DNA of 64,000 bases from Corynebacterium kalidii (GTDB taxonomy: Bacteria > Actinomycetota > Actinomycetes > Mycobacteriales > Mycobacteriaceae), in assembly GCF_022869005.1 (NCBI RefSeq), contig NZ_JALIEA010000016.1, positions 1 to 64,000 of the forward strand, in the 5' to 3' direction. Both the position numbers and the translations under genes were made by a program. Positions within the stretch are counted from its first letter, which is position 1. Each line of letters starts with the position of its first letter. A model generated the notes under the pieces. It was not told where the DNA came from, ran no database searches, and saw only the letters and a list, made by a program, of their open reading frames with translations. This document shows positions 42,999-52,110 of the stretch, one piece after another.

Positions 42999-43568
42999 CT
43001 AGTCGAGCGTGAGGTGCATCTCCTGGTGCTCGATACCTTCGGCCATGAACGGCTCGTCGGTGGCCTCGAAGCCGTAGGACTTGTAGAAGGGCATCAGGTA
43101 GGTCTGTGCCTCGATCTTCACCACGGTCTTCTGGACGTTGGGGTCCAGGGCGGCGGCGCGGCCACGGATCACGCCGAGTGCGTCGTCCACCAGCGTGGAC
43201 GCGATGCCGAAGCCGCGGAAGTCGGGGTGCACGCAGAGACGTCCGATGTGCTGCTCCTCGGGCGGTCCGAAGACGCGGAGGGTGCCGACCAGCCGCAGGG
43301 GCGAGCCGGGGTCGGGGAGCCCCCACGGGTAGTCGGGGCCGGACCCGGGGTGGACGTACGCCAGGAGGTGGTGGGTGCCCGGGTCGATGTCGGTGTCGTC
43401 GATCTCGGGGAAGCTGGAGCGCTGCTCGTTGACGAAGACGTCCACCCGCAGCTTGTAGAGGGCGTGGACCTGCTGCGGCTGCATACCCAGCACCTGTTTG
43501 CCCGTGACGTGGATCTCCGGGGCCTCGGTCGCCGGATTGCTGCCTGCGGTGTTGGTGGTGTCGCTCAT
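42999..43568 (-). CDS. GNAT N-acetyltransferase (ElaA-like)
   Basis: This 189-residue acetyltransferase resembles ElaA/YjcF-type GNATs: LYKLRVDVFVNEQRSSFPEIDDTDIDP, then the acetyl-CoA loop IGRLCVHPDFRGFGIASTLVDDA and KSYGFEATDEPFMAEGIEHQEM. The substrate is unknown. ATG 43568 (MSDTTN) was chosen; a TATCCT box 7 nt upstream suggests a nearly leaderless mRNA rather than the longer start. Confidence 0.88.
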   Translation of the reverse strand: MSDTTNTAGSNPATEAPEIHVTGKQVLGMQPQQVHALYKLRVDVFVNEQRSSFPEIDDTDIDPGTHHLLAYVHPGSGPDYPWGLPDPGSPLRLVGTLRVFGPPEEQHIGRLCVHPDFRGFGIASTLVDDALGVIRGRAAALDPNVQKTVVKIEAQTYLMPFYKSYGFEATDEPFMAEGIEHQEMHLTLD

Positions 43569-43644
43569 GAGTTTAAGGATAACGGTATGAGCGCAATGAA
43601 TCATCAAAAGGCGGGAAAACGCGCAATTCTCGTGCCTGACGCGA

Positions 43645-43687
43645 AAAAGCCCTGGAGACCTGCGGCTTTCGCCGCAGGGTTCCAGGG
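43645..43687 (-). terminator. Rho-independent terminator of fpr2
   Basis: A two-part stem: CCCTGGA (43650-43656) pairs with TCCAGGG (43681-43687), and inside CCTGCGG pairs with CCGCAGG around CTTTCG. On the minus strand CTTTTT follows immediately (43645-43649). It lies 80 nt after the fpr2 stop. Confidence 0.85.
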
Positions 43688-43768
43688 GTTTCCCGAGCTT
43701 TCCGGGGAATGTATCCCCGGCATTATAATTTCAGCCGGTGAATTACGGCGTTTTTCGTGGAGTGGTCA

Positions 43769-45199
43769 CTACGCTTTCACGCGGGCTTCACCGGAGGAGT
43801 AGTGGACCATCTCCTCGTGGGCGCGGACCTTCTTGCGCTCCCGGCCCTCGGCCTCGCCCAGGGCACGCTCGTGGGCGTCGAGGTTGTACCAGCCTTCCCA
43901 GGTGGTGTAGTCGACCCCGCGCGAGTGGAGCAGTTCGATGACGTCGTCCTCGGACGGGGCCTCCGGCTGGAAGCCGATGCCCGAGTCGTAGTCCGACAGG
44001 AGGTTCGCGACGGCCTCGTTGGCGTCGCCCTTGGTGTTACCGATCAGTCCGACGGGGCCGCGGCGGACCCAGCCGGTGGCGTAGACGCCGGGCAGGGTCT
44101 CACGGAGCTCGGCCTCCGGGTCGGCGGAGCCCGGGACTCCGGCGATGCCGTCGGCGGTGGGGCCCTCGGTCAGGACGCGGCCGCCGACGTTGGGCAGCAC
44201 GTTCTCCCGGCCGTCCCAGGGGAGGTCCTTCTGGCGGTCGGACTTGTAGCCGACCGCGCGGTAGACCTGGCCGACGTTCCACTCGGTCAGTTTGCCGGTG
44301 GTGCGGACACCGCCGTTGCCGTCGAGTTCGGTGCGCTCGGTGACCAGCGCGGTGACCTTGCCGTTGTCGTCGGTGCGGACCTCGACGGGGGACTCGAAGA
44401 AGTGCAGGTAGAGCTTGTGGGGGGCACCCTTGGGCTCGGCGACGGCGTAGTTCTCCAGGATGGTGCACACCTGGTCGGTGATCTTGGAGTTGTGCCGGGC
44501 GTTCTCCGAGGCCTCGTCGTAGTCGATGTCCTCGGGGTTGACGACGACCTCGATGGTGTCGGAGTGGTTGAGCTCCTTGAGCTCCAGCGGGGTGAACTTC
44601 GCCTGCGCGGGCCCGCGGCGGCCGAAGACGTGCACTTCCTTGGCCTTGTTGTTGCGCAGGGACTCGTAGACGTTGTCCGGGATCTCGGTGACGAGGAGCT
44701 CGTCGCCGGTCTTGGCGAGTACGCGGGCGATGTCGAGCCCGACGTTGCCGACACCGATGACGGCGAGGGACTCGGCGTCGACGTCCCAGGAGTCGTCGAA
44801 GTGCGGGTTGGCGTCGTAGAAGCCCACGAACTTGCCGGCGCCGAGGGTGTGCTCGCCGCCGGGGATGTTCAGGTCCCGGTCGTCGGTGGCGCCGGTCGCG
44901 TAGATGACGGCGTCGTAGTGCTTCTTCAGGTCCTCGAGGGTGATGTCCTCGCCGACGTTGACGTTGCCGAGCAGGCGGATCTGGGGCTTGTCCATGACCT
45001 TGTGGAGAGCCTTGATGATGCCCTTGATGCGCGGGTGGTCCGGGGCGACGCCGTAGCGGATGAGACCGAACGGGGCGGCCATCTTCTCGTAGAGGTCGAT
45101 GGAGACGTCCTTGCCGGACTTCATCAGGGCGTCGGAGGCGTAGATACCGGCCGGGCCGGATCCGATGACGGCGACGCGCAGCGGGCGGTTGTCAGACAT
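43769..45199 (-). CDS. fpr2: ferredoxin/flavodoxin-NADP+ reductase of the sulfur locus
   Basis: This 476-residue flavoprotein passes electrons from NADPH to a ferredoxin-type carrier used by sulfite reductase. It has an FAD motif VAVIGSGPAGIYASD, the adrenodoxin-reductase-type PFGLIRYGVAPDHP, NADP motif IGVGNVGLDIARVLA, and GWVRRGPVGLIGNTKGDANE near the end. It is divergent from cysI, as fpr2 is in the C. glutamicum sulfur cluster. Its promoter contains a CAGAC-N6-GTCTA operator. Confidence 0.9.
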   Translation of the reverse strand: MSDNRPLRVAVIGSGPAGIYASDALMKSGKDVSIDLYEKMAAPFGLIRYGVAPDHPRIKGIIKALHKVMDKPQIRLLGNVNVGEDITLEDLKKHYDAVIYATGATDDRDLNIPGGEHTLGAGKFVGFYDANPHFDDSWDVDAESLAVIGVGNVGLDIARVLAKTGDELLVTEIPDNVYESLRNNKAKEVHVFGRRGPAQAKFTPLELKELNHSDTIEVVVNPEDIDYDEASENARHNSKITDQVCTILENYAVAEPKGAPHKLYLHFFESPVEVRTDDNGKVTALVTERTELDGNGGVRTTGKLTEWNVGQVYRAVGYKSDRQKDLPWDGRENVLPNVGGRVLTEGPTADGIAGVPGSADPEAELRETLPGVYATGWVRRGPVGLIGNTKGDANEAVANLLSDYDSGIGFQPEAPSEDDVIELLHSRGVDYTTWEGWYNLDAHERALGEAEGRERKKVRAHEEMVHYSSGEARVKA

Positions 45200-45363
45200 G
45201 AATGCGTTGGTCCAATCCGTGGTTGGCGGGTTCGTGCGGCAGCTCGGGGCCGGGCAGGAGTGGTCTGTACATGTACGTTAGTCCGCCCTGAGGCGAACTG
45301 AAAGTGTCAGGACGGCGCAGGTGAGGATGGTCACGTACACGTGGGACCGGAGGTCAGGCCCAA

Positions 45364-45393
45364 ACTATAGACCACTCGGTCTGTATTCTGCAA
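45364..45393 (-). promoter_or_regulatory. fpr2 promoter with embedded McbR-like operator
   Basis: On the minus strand -35 TTGCAG (45388-45393) and -10 TATAGT (45364-45369) are 18 nt apart. The operator TAGAC-CACTCG-GTCTG (45368-45383, plus strand) fills the spacer. This is the same design as the metE promoter. Confidence 0.75.
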
Positions 45394-45451
45394 GGGTCGT
45401 TGACTCCGGGTCATGTCGGGGCCACGTCGGAGCGGGTGAGTATCTCCTACG

Positions 45452-45514
45452 TTGTGTCTGCGGACAGACCGGTCTAGTCTGGGGCGACATCGTGATACCA
45501 GACCAAGCGGTCTG
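45452..45514 (+). promoter_or_regulatory. cysI promoter and downstream CAGAC operator
   Basis: -35 TTGTGT (45452-45457) and -10 TAGTCT (45475-45480), with a 17-nt spacer. A perfect-arm operator CAGAC-CAAGCG-GTCTG lies at 45499-45514, just after the expected start point. The cysH promoter has the same -10 and the same downstream operator, so both halves of the sulfur locus look co-regulated. Confidence 0.72.
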
Positions 45515-45611
45515 TGCGGCCGGTCTCCTGACCGGCCCGAGCGTTCCTCGGTCCCGCGGATGCGGGCGTGGGGCCAGTTGATGACCCGGAAGATCAGGAG
45601 AAGAGGAAGTT

Positions 45612-48152
45612 ATGACGACGGCGACCGACGAACCGACCAGCACCGCCGACCCGGTGGCGGAGGCCCAGGCCCGGCTGGACTCGGCCACCGCGGCAACCGA
45701 GGCCGCGGAGACCGCCGCGGACGCTGCCCCGGACGACAACAAGCTCGCCGCCGTGGCCCGACGTGCGCGCGCGGCGCAGAAGAAGGCCGCCCGGGCGCTG
45801 AAGAAGGCCACGGAGGCTGCCGAGGCCGCCGAGGCTACTGACGCAGGGGAGTTCACCGAGGCCACCGACGCAGGCGACGGGACGGCCGTCGGGACGTCAG
45901 ACGGTGCGGCCGACTCGTCCGCCGCCGGCCCCGCCACCGTCGTGGCACCGTCGTCCCTGCAGGACGCCCTGTCGTTGATCCGTGCCGGGGCGTCGGTCCT
46001 GGCGGTCGCCGCGGGCACGGCGGAAGGCGCGGCAGCGGCCGCACCCGACAACACCGGTCTCGCCGACGCCGCACGGGACACCCGCTCGGCCGAGCAGCAG
46101 GCCGTGCAGGCGGTACGCACCGTCGAGGCCGTCCTCGACATCGCCCCCAGCGGCAGCGCGGACAGTGCAGGCAGCGCGGACAGTGCAGGCAGCACGGCCG
46201 GCACGGACAGTGAACCCTCCCCGCAGGCCCCGTCCGCGCCCGAGGACCCCGCGGTCACCGCCGCGCGTGAGGAGCTGGCCCGCGTGGAGGCGGAGCACGC
46301 CGACCTCGCCGCGGTCACCAAGGGGGCGGAGGCCGCCGCCGAGGCGAACCCGGACGACCGCGACCTGTTCTCCGCGGCCCGGAAGGCCCGCTGGGCCGAG
46401 CTCAAGGCCGGCAAGGCCGTCCAGAAGGCCACCGCGGCCCTCGAGGAGGCCGTGGCCGCCGCCCCGCCGCCCCCGCGTGAGCTCACCGACGAGGAGAAGG
46501 CCGACCGTGCGGCCCCGAAACCCCAGGGCCAGTGGCTCGTCGACGGCAGGAAGCCCCTCAACGACGACGAGCGCATCAAGCAGGAGGACGCCGGCCTCGC
46601 CGTCGCGGACCGGGTCCGGGAGATCTACTCCAAGCAGGGCTTCGACTCGATCCCCGCCGAGGACCTCGCCCCGCGTTTCAAGTGGATCGGCATGTACACC
46701 CAGCGTCGTCAGGACATGGACGGGGAGCAGACCGGTGTCCTGTCCAACGCCGAGCTGCAGGACCGTTACTTCATGATGCGCATCCGGCTGGACGGCGGTC
46801 TGATGAGCAGCGAGCAGATGCGCGTGATCGGCGGCATCTCCTCCGACTTCGCCCGCGGTACCGCTGACTTCACCGACCGGCAGAACATCCAGCTGCACTG
46901 GATCCGTATCGAGGACGTCCCGGAGATCTGGGACCGGCTGGCCGCGGTCAACCTGGACACCTTCTTCGGCTGCGGTGACGTGCCGCGTGTCATCCTCGGC
47001 TCGCCGGTCGCCGGGATCGCCAAGGACGAGATCATCGACGCCACCCCGGCCATCCGCGAGATCAAGGACAACTGGCTCACCCGCGCGGAGTTCTCCAACC
47101 TGCCGCGCAAGTTCAAGTCGGGGATCTCGGGGTCGGTCCGCCAGGACATCACCCACGAGATCCAGGACGTGTCCTTCATCGGCTCGGAGCACCCGGAGAA
47201 GGGCCCGGGCTTCGACGTCTGGGTCGGTGGCGGCCTGTCGACCAACCCGATGCTGGCCCAGCGTCTGGGGACCTGGGTGTCGATCGACGAGGTGCCCGAG
47301 GTCTGGGCCGGTGTCGTCCGCATCTTCCGCGACTACGGCTACCGCAAGCTGCGCAACCGTGCCCGGTTGAAGTTCCTCGTCGCCGACTGGGGCATCGAGA
47401 AGTTCCGCCGCATCCTGGAGGACGACTACCTCGGGTACAGGCTCACCGACGGCCCGGAGCCGGAGGTCTACCCCGGCTACCGCGACCATGTCGGCGTCCA
47501 CGAGCAGAAGGACGGCCGGTTCTACGTCGGGGTGAAGCCGACCGTCGGGCACACCGAGGGTGATCAACTGCAGCGTCTCGCCGACCTGGCCGAGGCCCAC
47601 GGCGTCACCGACCTGCGCACCACCCCGGACAAGGAACTGATCTTCCTCAACGTGGAGGCGGACGTCGTCGACGGTCTCCTCGCCGCCCTCGAGGAGGAGG
47701 GGCTGTCCGCCCGCCCGTCGTCCTTCCGTCGTGACATCATCTCCTGCACCGGCCTGGAGTTCTGCAAGCTGGCCCTGGTGACCACCAAACAGCGGGCGAT
47801 CACCCTAGCCGACCAGCTGGAGGAGCGCCTCGGTGACCTGGACGTGCCCCTGAAGATCAGCCTCAACGGCTGCCCCAACGCCTGTGCCCGCACACAGGTC
47901 GCGGACATCGGCCTGAAGGGGCAGATCGTCACCGACGACGACGGCAACCGCGTGGAGGGCTTCCAGGTCCACCTCGGCGGCGCCGTCGGTATGCACCCGG
48001 ACTTCGGTAAGAAGCTGCGCGGCCACAAGGTCACCTCCGCCGGGCTGGACGACTACGTCGTGCGTGTCGTGGAGAACTACAAGGAACAGCGCCACGACGG
48101 TGAGCAGTTCCGCGACTGGGTGCTGCGTGCCGACGAGGCCGTCCTGCAGTAG
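45612..48152 (+). CDS. cysI: ferredoxin-dependent sulfite reductase with a large repeat-built N-terminal extension
   Basis: This 846-residue protein reduces sulfite to sulfide with siroheme and a 4Fe-4S cluster. The cluster cysteines are in SCTGLEFCK and NGCPNACA; other signatures are ADFTDRQNIQLHWI and VSFIGSEHPE. Corynebacterial CysI is normally about 560 residues, and homology here begins at about residue 300 (PKPQGQWLVDGRKPLN). Residues 1-288 are an Ala/Glu-rich helical extension with three imperfect repeats (about 15-73, 116-176, 213-284), each with a PDD/PDN-centred turn followed by L--(A)AR and Ala/Lys/Glu helices. AGAGGAAGTT precedes the ATG, so the extension is translated. Its role is unknown. 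Confidence 0.93.
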   Translation: MTTATDEPTSTADPVAEAQARLDSATAATEAAETAADAAPDDNKLAAVARRARAAQKKAARALKKATEAAEAAEATDAGEFTEATDAGDGTAVGTSDGAADSSAAGPATVVAPSSLQDALSLIRAGASVLAVAAGTAEGAAAAAPDNTGLADAARDTRSAEQQAVQAVRTVEAVLDIAPSGSADSAGSADSAGSTAGTDSEPSPQAPSAPEDPAVTAAREELARVEAEHADLAAVTKGAEAAAEANPDDRDLFSAARKARWAELKAGKAVQKATAALEEAVAAAPPPPRELTDEEKADRAAPKPQGQWLVDGRKPLNDDERIKQEDAGLAVADRVREIYSKQGFDSIPAEDLAPRFKWIGMYTQRRQDMDGEQTGVLSNAELQDRYFMMRIRLDGGLMSSEQMRVIGGISSDFARGTADFTDRQNIQLHWIRIEDVPEIWDRLAAVNLDTFFGCGDVPRVILGSPVAGIAKDEIIDATPAIREIKDNWLTRAEFSNLPRKFKSGISGSVRQDITHEIQDVSFIGSEHPEKGPGFDVWVGGGLSTNPMLAQRLGTWVSIDEVPEVWAGVVRIFRDYGYRKLRNRARLKFLVADWGIEKFRRILEDDYLGYRLTDGPEPEVYPGYRDHVGVHEQKDGRFYVGVKPTVGHTEGDQLQRLADLAEAHGVTDLRTTPDKELIFLNVEADVVDGLLAALEEEGLSARPSSFRRDIISCTGLEFCKLALVTTKQRAITLADQLEERLGDLDVPLKISLNGCPNACARTQVADIGLKGQIVTDDDGNRVEGFQVHLGGAVGMHPDFGKKLRGHKVTSAGLDDYVVRVVENYKEQRHDGEQFRDWVLRADEAVLQ

Positions 48153-48233
48153 GACCCACGGCCTGCCATGGACGACACCAACGCCCGGATCCCCGGGAGA
48201 AGCGCACACCCCAACCCCAGGAGGGCCACCGTC

Positions 48234-48362
48234 ATGAACTGCCCCTACTGCACGTCCGAGAACCTGTTCCCCGACTCCGAGACCGACAACGCCTGGCAGT
48301 GCCGTGACTGCTGCCGCGTGTTCTCGGTGAAGCTGCACGGACACATCGAACGCGGTGTCTGA
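48234..48362 (+). CDS. cysX: small ferredoxin-like zinc-ribbon protein CysX
   Basis: The 42-residue protein has CPYCTSENLFPD and CRDCCRVFSV, two CxxC pairs that could hold a metal or Fe-S centre. It follows cysI in the order known from C. glutamicum (cysI-cysX), where it is thought to carry electrons to sulfite reductase. AGGAGG lies 8-9 nt before the ATG chosen. Longer starts ignore that signal. Confidence 0.82.
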   Translation: MNCPYCTSENLFPDSETDNAWQCRDCCRVFSVKLHGHIERGV

Positions 48363-48459
48363 GTCGGCCTGAGCCGGCCTGCACCGGCCTGAGCCGCCCT
48401 GAGTGACTCCGACCTGCACAGTGAAGGGCACCCTTTCCTGTGCTGTAGGCTCGACCACC

Positions 48460-50130
48460 ATGGCAGGAGACGCGGCGGCAGACGGTACCGGGAACGACAC
48501 GATCAGGTCCGGTCGCCTCCGCGGCGTCCCCTCGAAACTCCCCGACGCCGCCGACCGCCGGTGGCTGCTGAAACTCGCCGTCGCCCAGCGGCCCATCCAG
48601 TTCATCGCCTCGGCGGGGATGCTGGTCGGGTTCCTCTGCAACGCCACGACCTCCATCGTCGTGGGACGCGCCATCGACGACGCCGTCGCCACCGGCCGGT
48701 GGGACCGGCTGCTGCTGTGGGTCGCCGTCCTGGTGGCCCTGTTCCTGGTCAACGCGGCGGCGTTCTGGCTGGCGCGCCGGTACACCGAGATCACGCTCCA
48801 GCAGCTCAGCCATGACCTGCGCACCACGGTCACCGACCGGATCCAGGACCCCCGCGGCATCAGCGACGCCGGCGGCCGGGAGCGCACCGCCGGCGGCCTG
48901 CTGTCGATCGCGAGCACGGACGCGAACAAGGCCGCCGAGATCGTGGTGATGACGGTGTTCCCCATCGCCGAGCTCGGCTCGATCCTCTACGTCGCCGTGG
49001 TGGTGCTGTCGATCCACTGGCAGCTGGGCCTGGCGGTGCTGCTCGGCGCACCACTGGTCGTGGCACTGTCGGTGCGTGCCGCCCGCCCGCTGCGTGGCCG
49101 GGCGCAGGCCCGCCAGCACGCCCTGGCGCAGGCGGCGGCGGTGGCCGCGGACGCGGTGCAGGGCCTGCGGATCGTCAAGGGACTGGGCGTGGTGCGTACG
49201 ATGCGGCGCCGCTACCAGGGGTACTCCGCCCGGGCGTTGGACGCCACGGTGCGGGCGAACGCCGCCGAGGCACGGTTGACGATGGTCACCGAGTCCGTCG
49301 GGGCGATCTACGTCGTCGCCATCGGCGTCACGGCCGGCTGGATCGCCCTGCACGACGGCCTCACCGTGGGCCAGCTGATCACCGTGGTGGGCCTGTCGCA
49401 GTACGTGGTCCAGCCGATGACGATGCTGGGCCGCAACTTCGCCACCCGGGTGGCGATCTCGGCGGCGTCGGGACGTCGCGTGCGCGAGGTCCTCACCGCC
49501 CCCTACGCCACGCCGGACGAGGCGTCGGACGCCACGACCGACGCACTGCTCGCGGCACTGCCGCCGGGGCTCACCGTCGTGCGCGGCGGCGGTGGTGACG
49601 ACAGCGGTGGTGATGGCAGTGGCGACTGGTCCACGGTGACCCGGACACTGCAGCGACTGCAGCACCTCCCACGTCACCGCGTCATCGTCGCGCCGCACGG
49701 TGCGGACCTCTTCGACGGCTCCCTGCAGGACAACGTCCACCCGGACCCGGCGGTGGCCGCCCGTGCCCTGGAGGCCGCCGACTGCTCCGACATCCCCGGC
49801 GGCCCGGACCGTCCGGTGGGGGAGGGCGGCCGACGCCTCTCCGGTGGCCAGCGCCAGCGTGTCGCCCTGGCGCGCGCGATCGCGGCGGACCCCGAACTGC
49901 TCGTGCTCAGTGACCCCACCACCGCGGTGGACTCGGTCACCGAACAGCACATCGCCGACCGGGTCGCCGCCCTCTACGCCGGGGACGGCCGGCCCGGTCA
50001 CAGGGCCCTGGTCGTCAGCGACGCGCCGGCGTGGCACGTCGCCGCCGGGCATGAACTCACCCGCGCCGACCTCGCCGGTATCGTCACCTCCGGCGACGTC
50101 GCGTCGGCCACCGGGGAGGTGCGGCGATGA
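48460..50130 (+). CDS. ABC exporter half-transporter lacking Walker A (IrtA/TM287-like partner 1)
   Basis: This 556-residue protein has six transmembrane helices (about 60-330) followed by a nucleotide-binding domain. There is no Walker A P-loop: the place is taken by a Gly/Asp-rich stretch (VVRGGGGDDSGGDGSGDW). The signature is intact, LSGGQRQRVALARA (about 460), but Walker B has Ser-Asp-Pro in place of Asp-Glu-Pro (VLSDPTTAVD, about 484). It overlaps the next gene by 4 nt. A TAGGCT -10 sits just before the ATG. It sits inside the sulfur locus between cysX and cysH; whether its cargo relates to sulfur is unknown. Confidence 0.88.
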   Translation: MAGDAAADGTGNDTIRSGRLRGVPSKLPDAADRRWLLKLAVAQRPIQFIASAGMLVGFLCNATTSIVVGRAIDDAVATGRWDRLLLWVAVLVALFLVNAAAFWLARRYTEITLQQLSHDLRTTVTDRIQDPRGISDAGGRERTAGGLLSIASTDANKAAEIVVMTVFPIAELGSILYVAVVVLSIHWQLGLAVLLGAPLVVALSVRAARPLRGRAQARQHALAQAAAVAADAVQGLRIVKGLGVVRTMRRRYQGYSARALDATVRANAAEARLTMVTESVGAIYVVAIGVTAGWIALHDGLTVGQLITVVGLSQYVVQPMTMLGRNFATRVAISAASGRRVREVLTAPYATPDEASDATTDALLAALPPGLTVVRGGGGDDSGGDGSGDWSTVTRTLQRLQHLPRHRVIVAPHGADLFDGSLQDNVHPDPAVAARALEAADCSDIPGGPDRPVGEGGRRLSGGQRQRVALARAIAADPELLVLSDPTTAVDSVTEQHIADRVAALYAGDGRPGHRALVVSDAPAWHVAAGHELTRADLAGIVTSGDVASATGEVRR

Positions 50131-51968
50131 GGGCGTCGTCCCTGACCGCGGTGACCACCGCGTCCCCCGACGGTCCCGTCCGGACCTTCCCGCTGGCCAC
50201 CTGGGCCCAGGCACGCCGGGAGGTGGCCGCCCAGGCTCGGAAGGTGCCGCGGGCCCGTCGTCAGGCGCTCGCCGCCGTCCTGCTGCTGGCGGTCGGGTCG
50301 ACGTGCACGGTCACGATCCCGCGCCTGCTGGGCCGCATCGTGGACATCGTGTCCACCGCCACAGGCCAGGCGGCGCAGGCGGAGACCGACCTGTGGCGGA
50401 CCGCGGGGCTGATGGTGGCCATCGCGGTCGGTGCCGGGGTGTTCAACGGTGCCGGGTACTTCATCCTCGCCCGGTTGTCCGAGCGGCTCATCGCGAACCT
50501 GCGCGAGGAGATGGTCGGCACCGCGCTGGGGCTGCCCATGCACACCGTCGAGGAGTCCGGCACCGGCGACGTGGTCAGCCGGTCGACCGACGACGTCGCC
50601 CAGGTCTCCGCGGCGATCATGGAGGCGCTGCCGATCCTGTCGGGGGCGGTGTTCCTCATCGGCGCCACCGCGGTCAGCCTGCTGACGGTCGACTGGCGGT
50701 TCCTGCTGATCATCCTGGCGGTGTCACCGGTCTACTGGCTGGCGGCCCGCAGCTACCTGCGACGTGCGCCCGCCCTGTACGCCGCGGAACGGGCGTCGAT
50801 GGGGCTGCGTGCCCGACGTGTCCTCGAGGCGATCCACGGCCGCGCCACGGTCCGCGCGTTCCGCATGGAGTCCGAGATGCACGACCGGATCGCGGACTCC
50901 TCCCGCCAGGTCATGACCAACGCGGTCAACGCGAACCGGGTGATGGTCGTGCTGATGAACAAGATGCTCGTCGCCGAACTGGTGATGCTGGGGACAGCCA
51001 TCGTCCTGGGCTTCGTGCTCGTCGACCACGGCGTGCTCGGGGTCGGGGCGGTGACGGCGGCGACGCTGATGCTCATCCGCGTGCGGGGCCCGTTGCTGCA
51101 GATCATGCGGGTGCTGGACGTGGCACAGTCCGGGTACGCCTCGCTGGCCCGCGTCGTCGGGGTCACCGTGGACCCGCCCCGTCCGGTGCCGGACTCCGGG
51201 GCGCCGGCGCCGCGCGGCGAGGTGAGGCTGGAGGGTGTCGACTTCCGCTACGGCGACGACGCGTGGGCGGTGCAGGACGTGTCCTTCACCATCGCGCCGG
51301 GCCGGACCGTCGCCCTGGTCGGTGCGTCCGGGGCGGGCAAGACCACCGTCGCCACGTTGCTGGCAGGGCTGCGGGAACCCACCGGCGGGCGGGTGACGGT
51401 GGACGGGGTGCCGGTGACCGCCCTGTCCGACGACGAACGCGCCGCCCGTCTGGCCCTGGTCTCGCAGGAGGTGCACACCTTCTCCGGGACGCTGCGCGAC
51501 GACCTGGGCCTGGCGGTCGGTGGGGACGCCTCTGACACGACCTCTGGCGTCACCGACGACGAGCTCGTCGCGGCGTTGGCGGCCGTGGGCGCGCTGGACT
51601 GGTTCCGGGGTCTGCCGGACGGGCTGGACACCGTCGTCGGTGCCCGCGGCCTGGTGCCGGACCCGGTGGTGGCGCAGCAGATCGCGTTGGCCCGGGTGCT
51701 GTTGCGTGACCCGCGCGTGGTCGTGCTCGACGAGGCGACGGCGGAGGCGGGGTCCGCCGGGGCGCAGGCGTTGGAGGCCGCGGCGCGCCGGCTCACCGAG
51801 GGCAGGACGGCGTTGACCGTCGCGCACCGCCTGGACCAGGCGAGACTGGCGGACGAGGTGCTGGTGATGGAGGACGGCCGGGTCGTGGAGCAGGGGACCC
51901 ACGACGACCTCGTCGCGTCGGGCGGCAGGTACGCGAGGCTGTGGGAGGTCTGGTCGCGCGGCCGGTGA
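50127..51968 (+). CDS. ABC exporter half-transporter with degenerate signature (partner 2)
   Basis: This 613-residue protein has six helices, then an ATPase with Walker A GASGAGKTT (about 399-406), Walker B VVVLDEATAE (about 530) and His switch AHR. The ABC signature LSGGQ is replaced by LVPDPVVAQQIALARV (about 508). It is thus complementary to its partner, which has the signature but no P-loop: together they form one canonical ATP site and one fully dead site. The two genes overlap by ATGA, so they form an obligate heterodimer. The substrate is unknown. Confidence 0.9.
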   Translation: MRASSLTAVTTASPDGPVRTFPLATWAQARREVAAQARKVPRARRQALAAVLLLAVGSTCTVTIPRLLGRIVDIVSTATGQAAQAETDLWRTAGLMVAIAVGAGVFNGAGYFILARLSERLIANLREEMVGTALGLPMHTVEESGTGDVVSRSTDDVAQVSAAIMEALPILSGAVFLIGATAVSLLTVDWRFLLIILAVSPVYWLAARSYLRRAPALYAAERASMGLRARRVLEAIHGRATVRAFRMESEMHDRIADSSRQVMTNAVNANRVMVVLMNKMLVAELVMLGTAIVLGFVLVDHGVLGVGAVTAATLMLIRVRGPLLQIMRVLDVAQSGYASLARVVGVTVDPPRPVPDSGAPAPRGEVRLEGVDFRYGDDAWAVQDVSFTIAPGRTVALVGASGAGKTTVATLLAGLREPTGGRVTVDGVPVTALSDDERAARLALVSQEVHTFSGTLRDDLGLAVGGDASDTTSGVTDDELVAALAAVGALDWFRGLPDGLDTVVGARGLVPDPVVAQQIALARVLLRDPRVVVLDEATAEAGSAGAQALEAAARRLTEGRTALTVAHRLDQARLADEVLVMEDGRVVEQGTHDDLVASGGRYARLWEVWSRGR

Positions 51969-52110
51969 CGGGGGCCGGGGCGGCCGGGGGCGGTCAGGGG
52001 TCGGCAGGCGCTGACGGGGGTTCGTGGGGCCGGGGCGGGGTTCTTGGCGGGGGTTTCAGGGTGATCGGAACCCTGTCGACGCGGCGACCCGGGGATTAAG
52101 GTGGCTTTTG

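Noticed and set aside
45264..45280. GTACATGTAC palindrome between fpr2 and cysI as an operator.
   Set aside because: It is short, isolated and not repeated at the other sulfur promoters.
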